From contig CBDUUP010000097.1 of the NCBI GenBank assembly GCA_965370435.1, positions 1 through 12,882 of the forward strand: a stretch of DNA of 12,882 nucleotides, written 5' to 3'. The notes under the pieces are model-generated. The model was not told the DNA's origin, searched no databases, and was given only the letters and a program-made list of their open reading frames with translations. Below, piece after piece: positions 1 through 7,214 of this stretch (positions are counted from its first letter, which is position 1; each line of letters begins with the position of its first letter). Position numbers and translations under genes: made by a program. The DNA comes from CBDUUP01 sp965370435 (GTDB taxonomy: Bacteria; Chloroflexota; Anaerolineae; Anaerolineales; UBA11579).

Positions 1-1083
1 TGGGACGATTGGCATTCCCAACTCCGCCACTCAATTAAGACGGTTGATGAACTGCGCCAATGGATCAACGTGACCGATCAAGAAGAGCAGGCCATCCAGC
101 AAAGCGCCGGGAAATATCGCTGGAGTGTCACTCCCTATTACGCCTCTCTGATGGACAAAGACGACGACACCTGTCCGATCCGCCGCCAGGCAGTCCCCTC
201 CACCGATGAGTTCAAAACCTTCCCCGGCGCGGTCAACGACCCGGTGGGTGACACCGTTTACCGGAAGACCAAACGCGTGGTCCACAAATACCCCGACCGG
301 GCCATCATCCTCACCACCGACGCCTGCCCGGTGTACTGCCGCCACTGCACTCGCAAATTCCACACTACCGATCTGGACGGCACCTATTTCGGGGAGCAGA
401 AAGATGTTGACTGGGAAGAGGATTTCGAATACATCGAAGAGACCCACCAGATACGCGACGTGCTCCTGACCGGCGGCGACCCGCTGACCCTGGTCGATGG
501 CGCTATTGAAAGGATTCTCAGCCGCCTACGCCAGATCCCCCACGTAGAGATCATCCGCATCGGCAGCCGTTATCCGGTCTTGCTCCCCCAAAGGATCACC
601 CCCGAATTCTGCCAGATGCTTGAAAAATATCACCCCGTCTGGTTCAACACCCACTACAACCACCCCAAAGAGATCACCCCTGAAGCCGCAGAAGCTGTTG
701 ATCGCTTGCTGCGCCACGGGATCCCCGTCCAGAACCAATCGGTTTTGCTCAAGGGCATTAACGATGACCTGCCCACCATGCGCAAACTGCTCACCGAATT
801 GGTGCGCATCAAAGTCCGACCCTATTACCTTTATCATTGCGACAATGTAACTGGAGTCTCCCATTTTGAGACCACCATTGAAAAAGGCCGCGAGATCATG
901 AAGGGGTTGACCGGCTTCATCACCGGCTTCGCCGTTCCCCAATACGTCATCACCACGCCCCTGGGAAAGATCCCCCTGGACGTGGAAAGTGTGTACAAAG
1001 AGGACGGCGAGTATTGGGCGGTGAATTACGAAGGCAAAAAAATGAACCTGAAAGACCTGCTCCCCGGCGAGGACGGAAAATAA
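1..1083 (+). CDS. KamA-like radical SAM aminomutase (5' truncated by window edge)
   Basis: The reading frame is open from base 1, and the first 23 codons (beginning W-D-D-W-H-S-Q-L-R) match the N-terminal style of lysine 2,3-aminomutases, so the GTG at 70 is internal and the true start lies upstream. The radical SAM cluster motif C-P-V-Y-C-R-H-C is at 325-348, with the three [4Fe-4S]-binding cysteines spaced CxxxCxxC. G-G-D-P follows near 475. The C-terminal G-K-I-P (Lys codon 967-969) fits the PLP-binding lysine. In the family, a 5'-deoxyadenosyl radical and PLP move an alpha-amino group to the beta carbon. Asp in Y-H-C-D-N (841-843) matches one lysine-side-chain-binding aspartate of clostridial KAM (D293). 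The second (D330) appears to be Thr (952-954), and the glycine-rich PLP loop is shortened. The substrate is therefore uncertain: lysine, glutamate or another amino acid. It lies 4 bp before an ATP-grasp ligase, which suggests a shared operon. Confidence 0.9.
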   Translation, partial: WDDWHSQLRHSIKTVDELRQWINVTDQEEQAIQQSAGKYRWSVTPYYASLMDKDDDTCPIRRQAVPSTDEFKTFPGAVNDPVGDTVYRKTKRVVHKYPDRAIILTTDACPVYCRHCTRKFHTTDLDGTYFGEQKDVDWEEDFEYIEETHQIRDVLLTGGDPLTLVDGAIERILSRLRQIPHVEIIRIGSRYPVLLPQRITPEFCQMLEKYHPVWFNTHYNHPKEITPEAAEAVDRLLRHGIPVQNQSVLLKGINDDLPTMRKLLTELVRIKVRPYYLYHCDNVTGVSHFETTIEKGREIMKGLTGFITGFAVPQYVITTPLGKIPLDVESVYKEDGEYWAVNYEGKKMNLKDLLPGEDGK

Positions 1084-1087
1084 CTTT

Positions 1088-2074
1088 ATGAGAATTGGTT
1101 TTGTATATGACGCCAAAGCGGATTACCAGCCCGGGGAGGGGGACGCCCCCGACGAGAACGCGGAGTTATCCTTTGATAGTGAAATAGAGATCCTGGCGGA
1201 GACCATCCAGGAACTGGGCCATAACCTCACAAGAATTGGAGACCTGGACCAGTTGTTAGGCTTCATCCAGGCGGGGAAAGAGGTGGACCTCATCTTCAAC
1301 TACGCAGTTGGAAAATGGGGCGTCACCCGTGAAGCCCAGATCCCCGCCCTCCTGGAGGCCTTTCGCATCCCCTATACCGGCGCCGATTCGCTGTCCTTGA
1401 CCATTGGCGTGGACAAAGCCATCACCAAGCGGTTGTGGATTGAAGCCGGGCTGCCGACCCCTGAGTTTTGTGTGGTATCCGACATCGCCGAGTTGGAGTG
1501 TGATCAACTCGACCTGCCCGACTACCCTCTATTCGTCAAGCCAGTTCACGAAGGTTCATCTAAAGGTATATCCGAAAAATCTCTAGTCCATACCGAGTCG
1601 GAATTGCTTGAGCACGTCGCTTATATGATCCCCACCTACCACCAGCCGGCCCTGGTTGAAGCCTACCTCCCCGGCAAGGAATACTCGGTCGGCGTCCTAG
1701 GCAATGGATCTGGCGCCAGAGCGCTGGGCGCGGTCGAGATTCTGCACAGCAACAGAGGCTATGCCTCCTACGAAGAAAAAAGCGGCTGGGGGCTGCAAAC
1801 CTTCACCCAGGTAGACTCTGGCGACTTATCCGACCAGATAGCCGAAGTGGCCCGGCAAGCCTATATTGCCGTCAACTGCCGGGAGATCGGACGAGTGGAC
1901 ATCCGCCTCGACCAGGAGGGCAGTCCCTCCCTCATCGAGATCAATCCCAACCCCGCTCTGGGCCGGGATGACTGCACCATGCCCGCCAGCGCAAGGCAGG
2001 CTGGGCTGTCTTATCCTGACCTTATCGGCACAATTATCCAGCAAGCTGTCGAACATTGGTCGCTAAATAGTTGA
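1088..2074 (+). CDS. ATP-grasp ligase of the D-Ala-D-Ala ligase superfamily
   Basis: A 328-residue protein starting at ATG 1088, 4 bp after the aminomutase stop. ATP-grasp landmarks are visible: L-F-V-K-P with a following E-G-S-S-K-G loop (ATP-binding lysine and glycine-rich loop), the hinge-like A-L-V-E-A-Y-L-P-G-K-E-Y, G-R-V-D-I-R-L-D (catalytic Arg and a metal-ligand Asp), and S-L-I-E-I-N-P-N-P (metal-binding Glu and Asn). The C-terminal A-R-Q-A-G-L-S-Y is typical of Ddl proteins. Two things depart from a cell-wall Ddl: the N-terminal G-G-x-S-x-E-R-E-V-S signature is absent and replaced by an acidic stretch (about residues 14-32), and the loop that binds the second D-Ala carboxylate has a Cys where E. 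coli Ddl has Ser281. I infer a carboxylate-amine ligase acting on another amino acid, possibly the aminomutase product. A housekeeping Ddl is less likely. Confidence 0.85.
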   Translation: MRIGFVYDAKADYQPGEGDAPDENAELSFDSEIEILAETIQELGHNLTRIGDLDQLLGFIQAGKEVDLIFNYAVGKWGVTREAQIPALLEAFRIPYTGADSLSLTIGVDKAITKRLWIEAGLPTPEFCVVSDIAELECDQLDLPDYPLFVKPVHEGSSKGISEKSLVHTESELLEHVAYMIPTYHQPALVEAYLPGKEYSVGVLGNGSGARALGAVEILHSNRGYASYEEKSGWGLQTFTQVDSGDLSDQIAEVARQAYIAVNCREIGRVDIRLDQEGSPSLIEINPNPALGRDDCTMPASARQAGLSYPDLIGTIIQQAVEHWSLNS

Positions 2075-2084
2075 CGTTTTCGGA

Positions 2085-2111
2085 TTGCAAAATCGAAAGA
2101 GATGATAAAAT
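2085..2111 (+). promoter_or_regulatory. possible sigma70-type promoter for the receptor cassette
   Basis: TTGCAA at 2085-2090 and TAAAAT at 2106-2111 resemble -35 and -10 boxes, with a short 15-base spacer. They lie in the AT-rich 121-base gap between the ATP-grasp gene and the first receptor gene. The -10 box matches 5 of 6 consensus bases and the -35 matches 4 of 6. The short spacer makes this tentative. Separation from the upstream operon is plausible from the gap alone. Confidence 0.3.
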
Positions 2112-2184
2112 AAATTCAATCTACAAACAACGAAGTTTTGCCTGACAACCCCTCCCATCATTGCCCCAGGCGTTATTTTGGAAC

Positions 2185-2190
2185 AGGAGA
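2185..2190 (+). promoter_or_regulatory. ribosome binding site fixing the start of the first receptor
   Basis: AGGAGA at 2185-2190 is followed by five bases and ATG at 2196. This supports the ATG over the in-frame TTG at 2178, which lies upstream of the Shine-Dalgarno sequence and has none of its own. Confidence 0.75.
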
Positions 2191-2195
2191 GAATC

Positions 2196-3323
2196 ATGGA
2201 AAAAGAAGAACGAAGAACCTTCAGCAGCACGCCGATGAGTCTGCGTTTTAAATTCTTTGTCGGCTTCACCGTCGTCTTCAGTATAATCTTTGTGGTGGCG
2301 TTTTACTGGTTCTATTCATACAGCACCCAGACCGCCATGAACCGCATTATGGCTGACTTGACCGATACCCTGGCTGGCGCAATCGCCGGTATTGACGGCG
2401 ACGTGTTCGAAGCCCTGGCGAATGACTATGGCTATGCCGAATTAGCCGATATCCCTTATGATGACCGCTCTTCCGGTGTGGATCTGCCCGAAGACGACGA
2501 GCGCTATGCCGAACACCAGGCTTGGTTGGAAAACATTCACCGGATTGAACCCAGGGCCTTCCCCTATACTTACGTGAACGGATTCGTTACCGGTGAAGAA
2601 GAAATTGACGGCGAAATGGTCCAAACTGGCGAGGTCTTATGGGTGGGCGATTACTTGCGCATCTCCGATCCAGAGGAACCCACCTTATTCCTGGAATCCT
2701 ACGCCCCCGTGATTGATATGCCCAAGGGATTTATAGAAGTCTATTCCGATCCTGTACCTTACGGCGACAAATGGGGGAGTTGGGTTTCCGCCTATGGCCC
2801 TATAAAGAATGCTGCCGGTGAAGTTGTAGGCGGCCTGGGGATTGATTTTGAAGCCGATTACGTTTATGAGGTTCAGAAGGGCGTTCGAGACAGCATGTTG
2901 CGGGCTTTCATCATTTTCTACGTTGTCCTTATCATTTTGGTGTTCTTGCTGGGCGGCGCATTGACTCGCCCCATCATCAACCTGACCCGCATCGCTGAAC
3001 GCATCGCCGAAGGCGATTACGAGCAAGACCTGTCCGGCTTGATCGGCGCCAGTTTCCCCGATGAGATCGGCACTCTTGCGAACGCCTTCGCCATCATGGT
3101 CAGCAAAGTATACCGGCGTGAGCAAACTCTCCGCAGGCAAGTGGAAACCTTGAAGATCGAAATTGATAAAGCCAAGTCCCAGTCCTCGGTGGATGAAATC
3201 GTCGAGTCCGATTTCTTCAAAGACTTGCAAGCCAAAGCCCGGAGCATTCGCACCAGGCGGGAAGATTCAATCACCCTGAGGAGGCCTGATTTGCCGCCTT
3301 CCACCACCGACGAAAAAGATTGA
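2196..3323 (+). CDS. Cache-HAMP membrane receptor with short coiled-coil output tail
   Basis: A 375-residue protein. Its order is a charged cytosolic N-terminus, TM1 at about 20-43, an extracellular domain at about 44-235, TM2 at about 236-256, HAMP at about 256-310, a conserved tail at 312-355, then about 20 charged residues. The late extracellular stretch W-G-S-W-V-S-A-Y-G-P-I with G-E-V-V-G-G-L-G-I-D-F is typical of Cache (PAS-like) ligand-binding domains. HAMP features include T-R-P-I, A-E-G-D-Y-E and D-E-I-G-T-L-A-N-A-F. There is no kinase, cyclase, GGDEF or methyl-accepting region: HAMP runs directly into the tail (L-R-R-Q-V ... E-I-V-E-S-D-F-F). The same tail ends the proteins at 3654-5807 and 10111-10818. 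It probably senses a periplasmic or extracellular small molecule and signals by protein contact. The ligand is unknown. It is first in a tight three-gene cassette, 15 bp before the next gene. Confidence 0.85.
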   Translation: MEKEERRTFSSTPMSLRFKFFVGFTVVFSIIFVVAFYWFYSYSTQTAMNRIMADLTDTLAGAIAGIDGDVFEALANDYGYAELADIPYDDRSSGVDLPEDDERYAEHQAWLENIHRIEPRAFPYTYVNGFVTGEEEIDGEMVQTGEVLWVGDYLRISDPEEPTLFLESYAPVIDMPKGFIEVYSDPVPYGDKWGSWVSAYGPIKNAAGEVVGGLGIDFEADYVYEVQKGVRDSMLRAFIIFYVVLIILVFLLGGALTRPIINLTRIAERIAEGDYEQDLSGLIGASFPDEIGTLANAFAIMVSKVYRREQTLRRQVETLKIEIDKAKSQSSVDEIVESDFFKDLQAKARSIRTRREDSITLRRPDLPPSTTDEKD

Positions 3324-3338
3324 GCCAGGCAGCCTGCG

Positions 3339-3650
3339 ATGATTGATTTTGAGAAGCTAATTGAAGATTTGGCTAAAATACCCCCGGTGAAAGGGGTTTC
3401 TCCGGTGGACGTATTAGCCCTCCCCGATCCTCTGGGAGGCCTTATCCGCAAGATGACCCGAAAAAAAACCATGACCCTTGAGGACTTGGCCGGAGAAATG
3501 GACCTGACCCGGGAAGAGACCCGGCAGATTGGAGATCTGTTGGTGGAAAAAGGCTACCTGCGGGCCGAATTGCGCCACACTGAAGATAACCTCGTATACC
3601 GGGTCTACTACGCCCGGATGCGCAAGCGCAATATCCCCCTGGACCTCTAG
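3339..3650 (+). CDS. small winged-helix-like protein, paralogue of the 7215-7616 product
   Basis: A 103-residue soluble protein. Residues 19-31 (G-V-S-P-V-D-V-L-A-L-P-D-P) open a helical region. M-T-L-E-D-L-A-G-E-M followed by T-R-E-E-T-R-Q-I-G-D-L-L-V-E-K-G-Y-L looks like a helix-turn-helix with a recognition helix. The last part, L-V-Y-R-V-Y-Y-A-R-M-R-K-R, fits a basic beta-wing strand. It shares the S-P-x-D core, R-x-M-x-R-x-x-T-M, D-L and the late L-x-x-x-G-[YW]-L with the minus-strand protein at 7215-7616. It sits between the two receptor genes, 15 bp after the first stop and 3 bp before the next ATG, so co-expression is very likely. It may bind DNA or act as a protein adaptor for the receptor tails. 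The sequence does not decide which. The start has only a weak Shine-Dalgarno sequence, consistent with translational coupling. Confidence 0.75.
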   Translation: MIDFEKLIEDLAKIPPVKGVSPVDVLALPDPLGGLIRKMTRKKTMTLEDLAGEMDLTREETRQIGDLLVEKGYLRAELRHTEDNLVYRVYYARMRKRNIPLDL

Positions 3651-3653
3651 GGC

Positions 3654-5807
3654 ATGCTCTCTAAGATATTCGATTGGTTGATGCTGGGATCGGGCGTTTT
3701 CCGCCGCATCCTGGTTTCTATCTTGATCGTCTCCCTGGTTCCTCTGGCATTGTTGGGGGGTCTGGCGATCTATACCGCCAACGAATCCGGGAAGACGGCC
3801 ACCGGCAGCAGCCGCGCCGCCCTGGATACCAAAGGCGCCGAGGCCCTGGAGCTTCGCGCCCAGGACGCCGCCCGCGCCGCCGCTCTTTTCCTTGAAGACC
3901 GGGAGGGGGACCTCCGCACCCTCGCCTTGCTTCCTCGCTCGCCTGAAACCTACCAGGATTTTTACCAGATCCACACCGGAGACTTGCTGTTCCTGGAAGA
4001 TGGGAGCGACGTTCTCCAATCCATCCCTCTCTATCAAGAGATCTCCTTCCTTGACCCAGACGGCCAGGAAGTCATCCGAGTTCTGGACGGGAGATTGGTT
4101 GCCTCCGAGGAACTCAGAGACCTGAGCGACCCATCCGCCACGACCTACAAATCCGAAACCTACTTCGTAGTCGCCCGGCAATTAGACCCCGGCGAGATTT
4201 ACGTCTCTCACGTCACCGGTTTCTACGTGGATCAGACCGGCTTTGAGGCCGGAGCGCGCTTTGAGGGCCTGCTGCGCTTTGCCATGCCCGTTCATAGCCC
4301 CCAGGGAGAATTGGAAGGCATCATCGTCCTGTCTCTCGACGTGCGCCATCTCCAAGCCTTCACCGCCTACGTGATCCCCACCCAGGAGCGTTACGGCGCC
4401 CTTCCCGACCCCACCACCGGCAATTACGCCTATATGATTGACGACCGGGGCTATCCCATAGACCATCCCTATGATTACCAGATCTTTGGCCTTGACTCAC
4501 AGGGCCAGCCCATGCCCTACGCCGAGTCAGACGCCGATTTCGGAAACCTGCCCATAAATTTGCCCAATCTAGGCTTCGCCGACGAGAACCTCCCCCAACT
4601 TCACAACTACGCTATGCAGGGCAATTCCGGGTCTATCCAATATACCTGGGATGAACACGATAAGTTTGTCGCCTATGCCCCCATCCTTTACTTTGGCGGC
4701 ACGTATTCAGCCCCCGGCGGCTTCGGCTGGGTCGCCATCGGCGCGGACGTGGAGACCTTCCACGAAGCCGCCAACACCCTGAACCTCGCTTTCGATGAGA
4801 GTTTGCAGACCACCGTCAGGAACACGGGGGTCGTTGTGGTGGTCGCCGCTTTGGCGGTGGTCTTCACCGCCGGTTTCCTGGCCCGCCTCATTACCGGCGG
4901 CCTCCATACTGTGACCGAAGCCGCCGTCATCGTCGAAGCTGGAGAATTCACCCCCGAAGACCTGGAGGACCTGGCCAAACTGGCCGAACTCACCGACGAA
5001 TTGGGGCAGCTGGCCCGCGTCTTCCAGCGCATGGCCCGCAACGTGTTGCTCCGTGAAAAACGGGCCAACCTACTCAAGGTCATCATCCCCATCGGCGTCG
5101 CTCTCAGCGCGGAGCGGGACTTCAACCGCCTGATGGAAACCATCCTGCTGGAAGCCAAGAAGCTCACCAACGCCGATTCCGGCACCTTGTACCTCCGCAC
5201 AGAGGATGAACTCAAGTTCGTCATTGTGCGCAACGATCTGCTGGACATTGCCATGGGCGGCACCACCGATACCCCCGTGACGTTCCCCACCTTGCCCTTG
5301 TACAACGAAGACGGGCAGCCTAACCACCACAACATCGCCACCTACACCGCCCTGACCAACCAGCCGGTCTACATCGAAGACGCTTACCACGCCGAGGGCT
5401 TTGATTTCTCCGGCACCCGCCGCTTTGACGAACACACCGGCTACCGCTCTAAATCCTTCCTCACCATGCCCTTGCAGGGAGCCGAAGAGCAGGTCATCGG
5501 CGTCTTGCAGCTTATCAACGCCCTGGACCCCTACACCGGGGAAGTGATCCCCTTCGAGAAAGACGACGTGGTTGACTCGCTGGTCTTGCTGGCCTCCGCC
5601 GCCCTCCAGGGCTACATCCGCGAGCAAGAACTCCGCCAGCAGCTCGCCCAACTCCGCATCCAGGTGGACGAAACCAAACGTAAAGCCCAGGTTGAAGAGA
5701 TCGTAGAGACCGACTTCTTCCGCTACCTGAAAGAAAAAGCCAAGGCCCTGCGCCAGCGCAGGTCGCAATCCGATGCGAAAAAAGCGTCGGACGAATCCGA
5801 CGCCTGA
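3654..5807 (+). CDS. Cache-HAMP-GAF membrane receptor with the shared output tail
   Basis: A 717-residue protein. TM1 is at about 18-41, followed by a large extracellular region at about 42-385 of double-Cache size. Its membrane-proximal part contains F-V-A-Y-A-P-I and G-G-F-G-W-V-A-I-G-A-D-V, typical of Cache. TM2 is at about 392-409, HAMP at about 410-475, and a GAF domain at about 480-655. The tail at 660-703 (L-R-Q-Q-L ... E-I-V-E-T-D-F-F) is followed by a short charged end. The GAF ends with S-F-L-T-M-P-L and G-V-L-Q-L-I-N-A. Of the NKxnFxxxDE motif of cyclic-nucleotide GAFs only N, F and D remain (N-A ... F-E-K-D-D-V), so nucleotide binding is unproven. There is no catalytic output domain. 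It probably integrates an external ligand with a cytosolic one and passes the signal to the tail. The last codons contain a hairpin that serves as a terminator for the opposite strand. Confidence 0.85.
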   Translation: MLSKIFDWLMLGSGVFRRILVSILIVSLVPLALLGGLAIYTANESGKTATGSSRAALDTKGAEALELRAQDAARAAALFLEDREGDLRTLALLPRSPETYQDFYQIHTGDLLFLEDGSDVLQSIPLYQEISFLDPDGQEVIRVLDGRLVASEELRDLSDPSATTYKSETYFVVARQLDPGEIYVSHVTGFYVDQTGFEAGARFEGLLRFAMPVHSPQGELEGIIVLSLDVRHLQAFTAYVIPTQERYGALPDPTTGNYAYMIDDRGYPIDHPYDYQIFGLDSQGQPMPYAESDADFGNLPINLPNLGFADENLPQLHNYAMQGNSGSIQYTWDEHDKFVAYAPILYFGGTYSAPGGFGWVAIGADVETFHEAANTLNLAFDESLQTTVRNTGVVVVVAALAVVFTAGFLARLITGGLHTVTEAAVIVEAGEFTPEDLEDLAKLAELTDELGQLARVFQRMARNVLLREKRANLLKVIIPIGVALSAERDFNRLMETILLEAKKLTNADSGTLYLRTEDELKFVIVRNDLLDIAMGGTTDTPVTFPTLPLYNEDGQPNHHNIATYTALTNQPVYIEDAYHAEGFDFSGTRRFDEHTGYRSKSFLTMPLQGAEEQVIGVLQLINALDPYTGEVIPFEKDDVVDSLVLLASAALQGYIREQELRQQLAQLRIQVDETKRKAQVEEIVETDFFRYLKEKAKALRQRRSQSDAKKASDESDA
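5778..5803 (-). terminator. intrinsic terminator for minus-strand transcription, inside the end of the receptor gene
   Basis: A perfect 8-bp inverted repeat (GCGTCGGA at 5784-5791, TCCGACGC at 5796-5803) surrounds a 4-base loop that reads TTCG on the minus strand. It is followed on that strand by six T's (A6 at 5778-5783 on plus). This is a textbook rho-independent terminator for the array read from 12882 downward. On the plus strand no T-run follows. The hairpin lies within codons just before the TGA of the convergent receptor gene. Confidence 0.8.
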
Positions 5808-5901
5808 GTGCATTGTAAAGATATTATTGGAATTGAAGGGGGGAAGTTTTTTTAACACCAAGTCTCAGTGACACGAGTCTACACCTTATATGTGGGTCTA
5901 T

Positions 5902-5978
5902 TGTGTCCACAGTGTCTAATATGTGGCGGTTGAATTGTAAATATTGTCTAAAGTTTCCATAGTTTCTATGGTGTCTGC
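5902..5978. repeat. degenerate 9-bp tandem repeats in the intergenic junction
   Basis: Imperfect 9-mers of the form [AG]GT[TG]TC[CT]A[TC] occur in two blocks. Block one is about 5902-5919 (TGTGTCCAC, AGTGTCTAA). Block two is 5943-5978 (ATTGTCTAA, AGTTTCCAT, AGTTTCTAT, GGTGTCTGC). No ORF or clear RNA structure covers them. The remainder of 5808-6045 is low-complexity AT-rich DNA in which I see no gene. Confidence 0.45.
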
Positions 5979-6045
5979 ACCAGAATTGCACCAAACCAAC
6001 AATATCAACCGGAAAGGCGACTCGTTTTGTCCATCCTATGTGTAG

Positions 6046-6422
6046 TTATTTTTCCTGCTGCCCGGTGAAGGCATAGTCCGTCCGGCTTATGCCGGTATCG
6101 TCGCGGTCTTCACCCAGGGGCATGTAACGTTCGTCCGAATCCAGGGTCCCGCTGCTGTCCAGCAGGGCGACGGTGGAACCGAGATGGTCGGTGACGAAGT
6201 AAAATAGATTCCCGCCGGAGTCCCGCATCGCCACCCGTATTCCGGCGATGATGTAGTACTTGGTGATGGTTGGCGAACCGGAGTCGTCCACTACGTTCAG
6301 GTCGCGGGCACAGGATTCGCCCGCGCTCAGACCGGAGACCGCGCGGGGCGGCGTGGTGTTGCAGGAGAAAGCGCTGGCGGTATCCTAGCTCACGGTGACG
6401 ATGTAGGTATTGGTAAATCGTC
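6046..6422 (-). pseudogene. decayed RHS/YD-repeat protein C-terminal fragment
   Basis: On the minus strand this encodes K-Y-Y-I-I-A-G-I-R-V-A-M-R, F-V-T-D-H-L-G-S-T-V-A-L-L-D and Y-A-F-T-G-Q, the hallmark core end of RHS/YD-repeat proteins. D-H-L-G-S-T and the late Y-x-F-T-G-Q are diagnostic. The frame is interrupted by an in-frame TAG at 6385-6387. It stops (TAA 6046-6048) right after T-G-Q-Q-E-K, where intact proteins continue into a G-A-R-Y-Y-D-P-like segment and a variable toxin tip. No long upstream repeat region remains, since another gene ends at 6423. I read this as a remnant of a once much larger surface or toxin-delivery protein. A short expressed fragment from GTG 6289-6291 is possible but unlikely. 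Confidence 0.75.
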
Positions 6423-7112
6423 CTAATCAAAGGGATCTTCTGGCAGGTCGTCGAAATAATCTATCCCTGACCCAGGCGGACAAGGGTTGAACGAGATTGG
6501 TTTCATTAACTGAGGCAAAGGCCAATTACTATGCAAATATAAGTCAATATCCATCGGCTCAAAGAAAAATAAACTTGAGACGTACACCTTGTTTGAGTTT
6601 ATGTTCGTACTTCCAGCAAACACTGATCCTGTCACACCTTGTCTGGCCCAGATAACCAATCTATATCCACAGGTTATTTCCCAAGTAACTTTGTCAGGTT
6701 GGCCATAATCGACAACGAGATATCTAAGTTTCATTATTTCAGGGTCGATAGGGGCGACAGATTTCCCATCTATATACTGGTATGATAACAGTATGCCAAT
6801 TACCCGGTGAGCGTGCTCCCTGTCGGCGAACATTATCTCGATATTTTCCCATCCCCATCCATCTCGTTTTTCGTAAATATATACCGTGAATTCATTCCTT
6901 TCTTCAATCTCATCGGGTTCCCCGAGCAGTTGTTCTACTTCGATCAAACTTGTTAAACCTGGAGTGATACCTCTCCAAGATGGGGGGTTCCCAAAATCCT
7001 GGTAAGAATATGCCCCCCCTTTCCACCATAAATTCCACAGGATGAGGATTAGTATTGTTATCAGCCCAATGGCGGCAATCCACTTGACATTCGTTTGAGT
7101 TTTAGACTCCAT
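6423..7112 (-). CDS. membrane-anchored protein of unknown function with two BamE-like half repeats
   Basis: A 229-residue protein with a single N-terminal TM helix (about 11-30) and an extracytoplasmic remainder. There is no lipobox, so I expect an uncleaved signal anchor. Residues 46-100 (W-R-G-I-T-P-G-L-T-S then L-L-G-E-P-D-E-I-E) resemble the helix-helix-sheet unit of BamE/SmpA-type domains. A second, weaker unit follows at about 126-160 (L-R-Y-L-V-V-D-Y-G-Q-P-D-K-V ... Y-R-L-V-I-W). The end is Pro/Asp-rich. The ATG at 7112 is preferred over 7121 because AAGGA (7122-7126) abuts the first but is 9 bases from the second. The DNA looks more AT-rich than its neighbours, suggesting acquisition with or after the RHS remnant. 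A weak AATAAT-type -10 lies at 7135-7140. I infer no link to the signalling genes beyond position. Confidence 0.65.
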   Translation of the reverse strand: MESKTQTNVKWIAAIGLITILILILWNLWWKGGAYSYQDFGNPPSWRGITPGLTSLIEVEQLLGEPDEIEERNEFTVYIYEKRDGWGWENIEIMFADREHAHRVIGILLSYQYIDGKSVAPIDPEIMKLRYLVVDYGQPDKVTWEITCGYRLVIWARQGVTGSVFAGSTNINSNKVYVSSLFFFEPMDIDLYLHSNWPLPQLMKPISFNPCPPGSGIDYFDDLPEDPFD

Positions 7113-7121
7113 TGAATTCAT

Positions 7122-7126
7122 TCCTT
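7122..7126 (-). promoter_or_regulatory. Shine-Dalgarno AAGGA choosing the second ATG
   Basis: TCCTT on plus reads AAGGA on the minus strand. It touches the ATG at 7121 with no spacer but is 9 bases upstream of the in-frame ATG at 7112, a normal spacing. Confidence 0.5.
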
Positions 7127-7214
7127 ATTCATGGATTATTCCAATCACCCAGATAATTGTTTAAGGCATAAAACCACCCCAATATCCATTTGAAATCTTG
7201 AGAAAAATGCGCTC

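Noticed and set aside
70..72. GTG as the start of the aminomutase
   Set aside because: The frame is open to base 1 and the upstream codons read as family sequence, so the gene is truncated by the window.
2071..2076. TTGACG as a -35 box
   Set aside because: No -10-like sequence lies 16-18 bases downstream (CGAAAG occurs there), and it overlaps the ATP-grasp stop codon.
2178..2180. TTG start for the first receptor
   Set aside because: It lies upstream of the AGGAGA that serves ATG 2196 and has no Shine-Dalgarno sequence itself.
5070..5861. 263-codon open frame on the minus strand
   Set aside because: It mirrors the GAF-containing receptor coding sequence and spans the minus-strand terminator; no recognisable motif.
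6110..6430. 106-codon minus-strand frame overlapping the RHS remnant
   Set aside because: It is another frame of the same remnant; the RHS motifs lie in the frame ending at 6046.
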